Source of the DNA: DATKCA01 sp035544675
GTDB taxonomy: Bacteria; Acidobacteriota; Thermoanaerobaculia; Gp7-AA8
Assembly (NCBI GenBank): GCA_035544675.1
Contig: DATKCA010000214.1
Coordinates: forward strand, 1 to 5,646
DNA: 5,646 bases
Direction: 5' to 3'
Numbering within the stretch: the first letter of the stretch is position 1; every line of letters begins with the position of its first letter. The notes under the pieces were generated by a model. That model was given only the letters and a program-made list of their open reading frames with translations. It was not told the origin of the DNA and ran no database searches. A program made the translations under genes and the position numbers. This document shows positions 5,252-5,646 of this stretch, in pieces.

Positions 5252-5646
5252 GTGAAGAAGAACCTGACCTACGGCGGGCTGCTGGCGGCCGCGTGCATCG
5301 CGCTCGCAGCGATGACGCTGATCCTGTCGGGATGCAGCACGCTTGCGCGCAATCTCGACATCGTCAACCCGAGCTACACGATCCGGGACATCCGGCCGCG
5401 GGTCGACATCGCCCTGCCGCTGTCGGCGTCCAGCCTCGACTTCGACTTCACACTCGGTGTGAACAACCCGAACCGGGTGGGGCTGCGCCTGGACAGAGTG
5501 GACTTCAACCTGTTCATCAACGACAGCCGCATCCTGGACGGCATCAGCGACCAGCGCGTCAACATCCCGGCCAACGGGTACGGCGACGTCCACGTGCGCG
5601 CGCGAGTCGGATACGACAGCATCCGCTCGATCTTCCGCGAGGTGGC
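5252..5646 (+). CDS. Lipoprotein with LEA14/WHy-type (LEA_2) domain, C-terminus missing
   Basis: 131 codons are open from GTG at 5252 to the right edge, so the gene is incomplete. Residues 1-27 are a lipoprotein signal: MKKN, a hydrophobic core, then lipobox LSGC with lipidated C28, so the protein should be anchored in a membrane after export. Residues about 35-131 match the LEA type 2 / WHy pattern: IVNPSYTIRDIRPRV (37-51), alternating strands, the hallmark NNPNRVGLRL (71-80), and VNIPANGYGDVHV (103-115). In bacteria such proteins are small beta-sandwich lipoproteins, often linked to desiccation or stress; the exact role is not known. GTG is chosen because MKKN plus hydrophobic core is the normal lipoprotein start. 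In-frame TTG at 5234 and GTG at 5222 would add residues before the signal and have no better binding site. No Shine-Dalgarno is visible just upstream. Confidence 0.85.
   Translation, partial: MKKNLTYGGLLAAACIALAAMTLILSGCSTLARNLDIVNPSYTIRDIRPRVDIALPLSASSLDFDFTLGVNNPNRVGLRLDRVDFNLFINDSRILDGISDQRVNIPANGYGDVHVRARVGYDSIRSIFREV

Noticed and set aside
4125..5255. Long open frame on the plus strand (376 codons)
   Set aside because: It runs antisense to the glycosyltransferase, crosses the end of the kinase and the long inverted repeat, and its translation is low-complexity (rich in E, D, A, L) with no domain.
5078..5593. Open frame of 171 codons on the minus strand
   Set aside because: Antisense to the lipoprotein and its upstream gap; valine/arginine/aspartate-rich shadow with no domain.

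Overview
This is a GC-rich bacterial window with two incomplete genes at its edges and three complete genes between them. The GC content, the absence of Shine-Dalgarno sequences before several genes, and the mix of a ChvI/ChvG-like two-component pair with a VIT/VWA exported protein, a LEA-type lipoprotein and abundant small palindromic repeats suggest Acidobacteriota or a similar soil or environmental phylum. That placement is an inference; there is no rRNA or other marker gene here.

Layout. Positions 1-1730 (minus strand) encode an exported protein with a VIT domain followed by a von Willebrand A domain; its C-terminus lies beyond the left edge. A 138-bp divergent control region (1731-1868) follows. 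It holds a good ribosome binding site for the VIT/VWA gene, an inverted repeat, phased direct repeats, a hairpin and a TACAAT box placed for a leaderless start. Next come a ChvI-like OmpR-family response regulator (1869-2582, plus) and its ChvG-like membrane sensor histidine kinase (2675-4210, plus). They are separated by 92 bp made largely of a heptamer repeat array folded as an inverted repeat. The kinase gene ends inside a 134-bp inverted repeat (4200-4333) whose two arms are themselves palindromes (REPIN/BIME-like). A family 2 glycosyltransferase (4347-5102, minus) converges on it, and a G-quadruplex motif starts at its stop codon. After a 149-bp divergent gap, a lipoprotein with a LEA14/WHy-type domain (5252 to the right edge, plus) begins.

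How the genes may work together. The sensor kinase and regulator almost certainly form one phosphorelay, probably for envelope or surface conditions as in the ChvG/ChvI family. The exported VIT/VWA protein is transcribed divergently from the regulator and shares its control region, so it is the first candidate target. The glycosyltransferase and the lipoprotein also fit an envelope theme, but nothing in the sequence ties them directly to the phosphorelay.

The most unusual feature is the density of small repeats. Every intergenic gap contains at least one. Two of them supply the stop codons of the two-component genes, and one also contains the kinase start codon. No CRISPR array, tRNA, rRNA, transposase or phage gene was seen, and no stretch over 300 bp lacks a gene.
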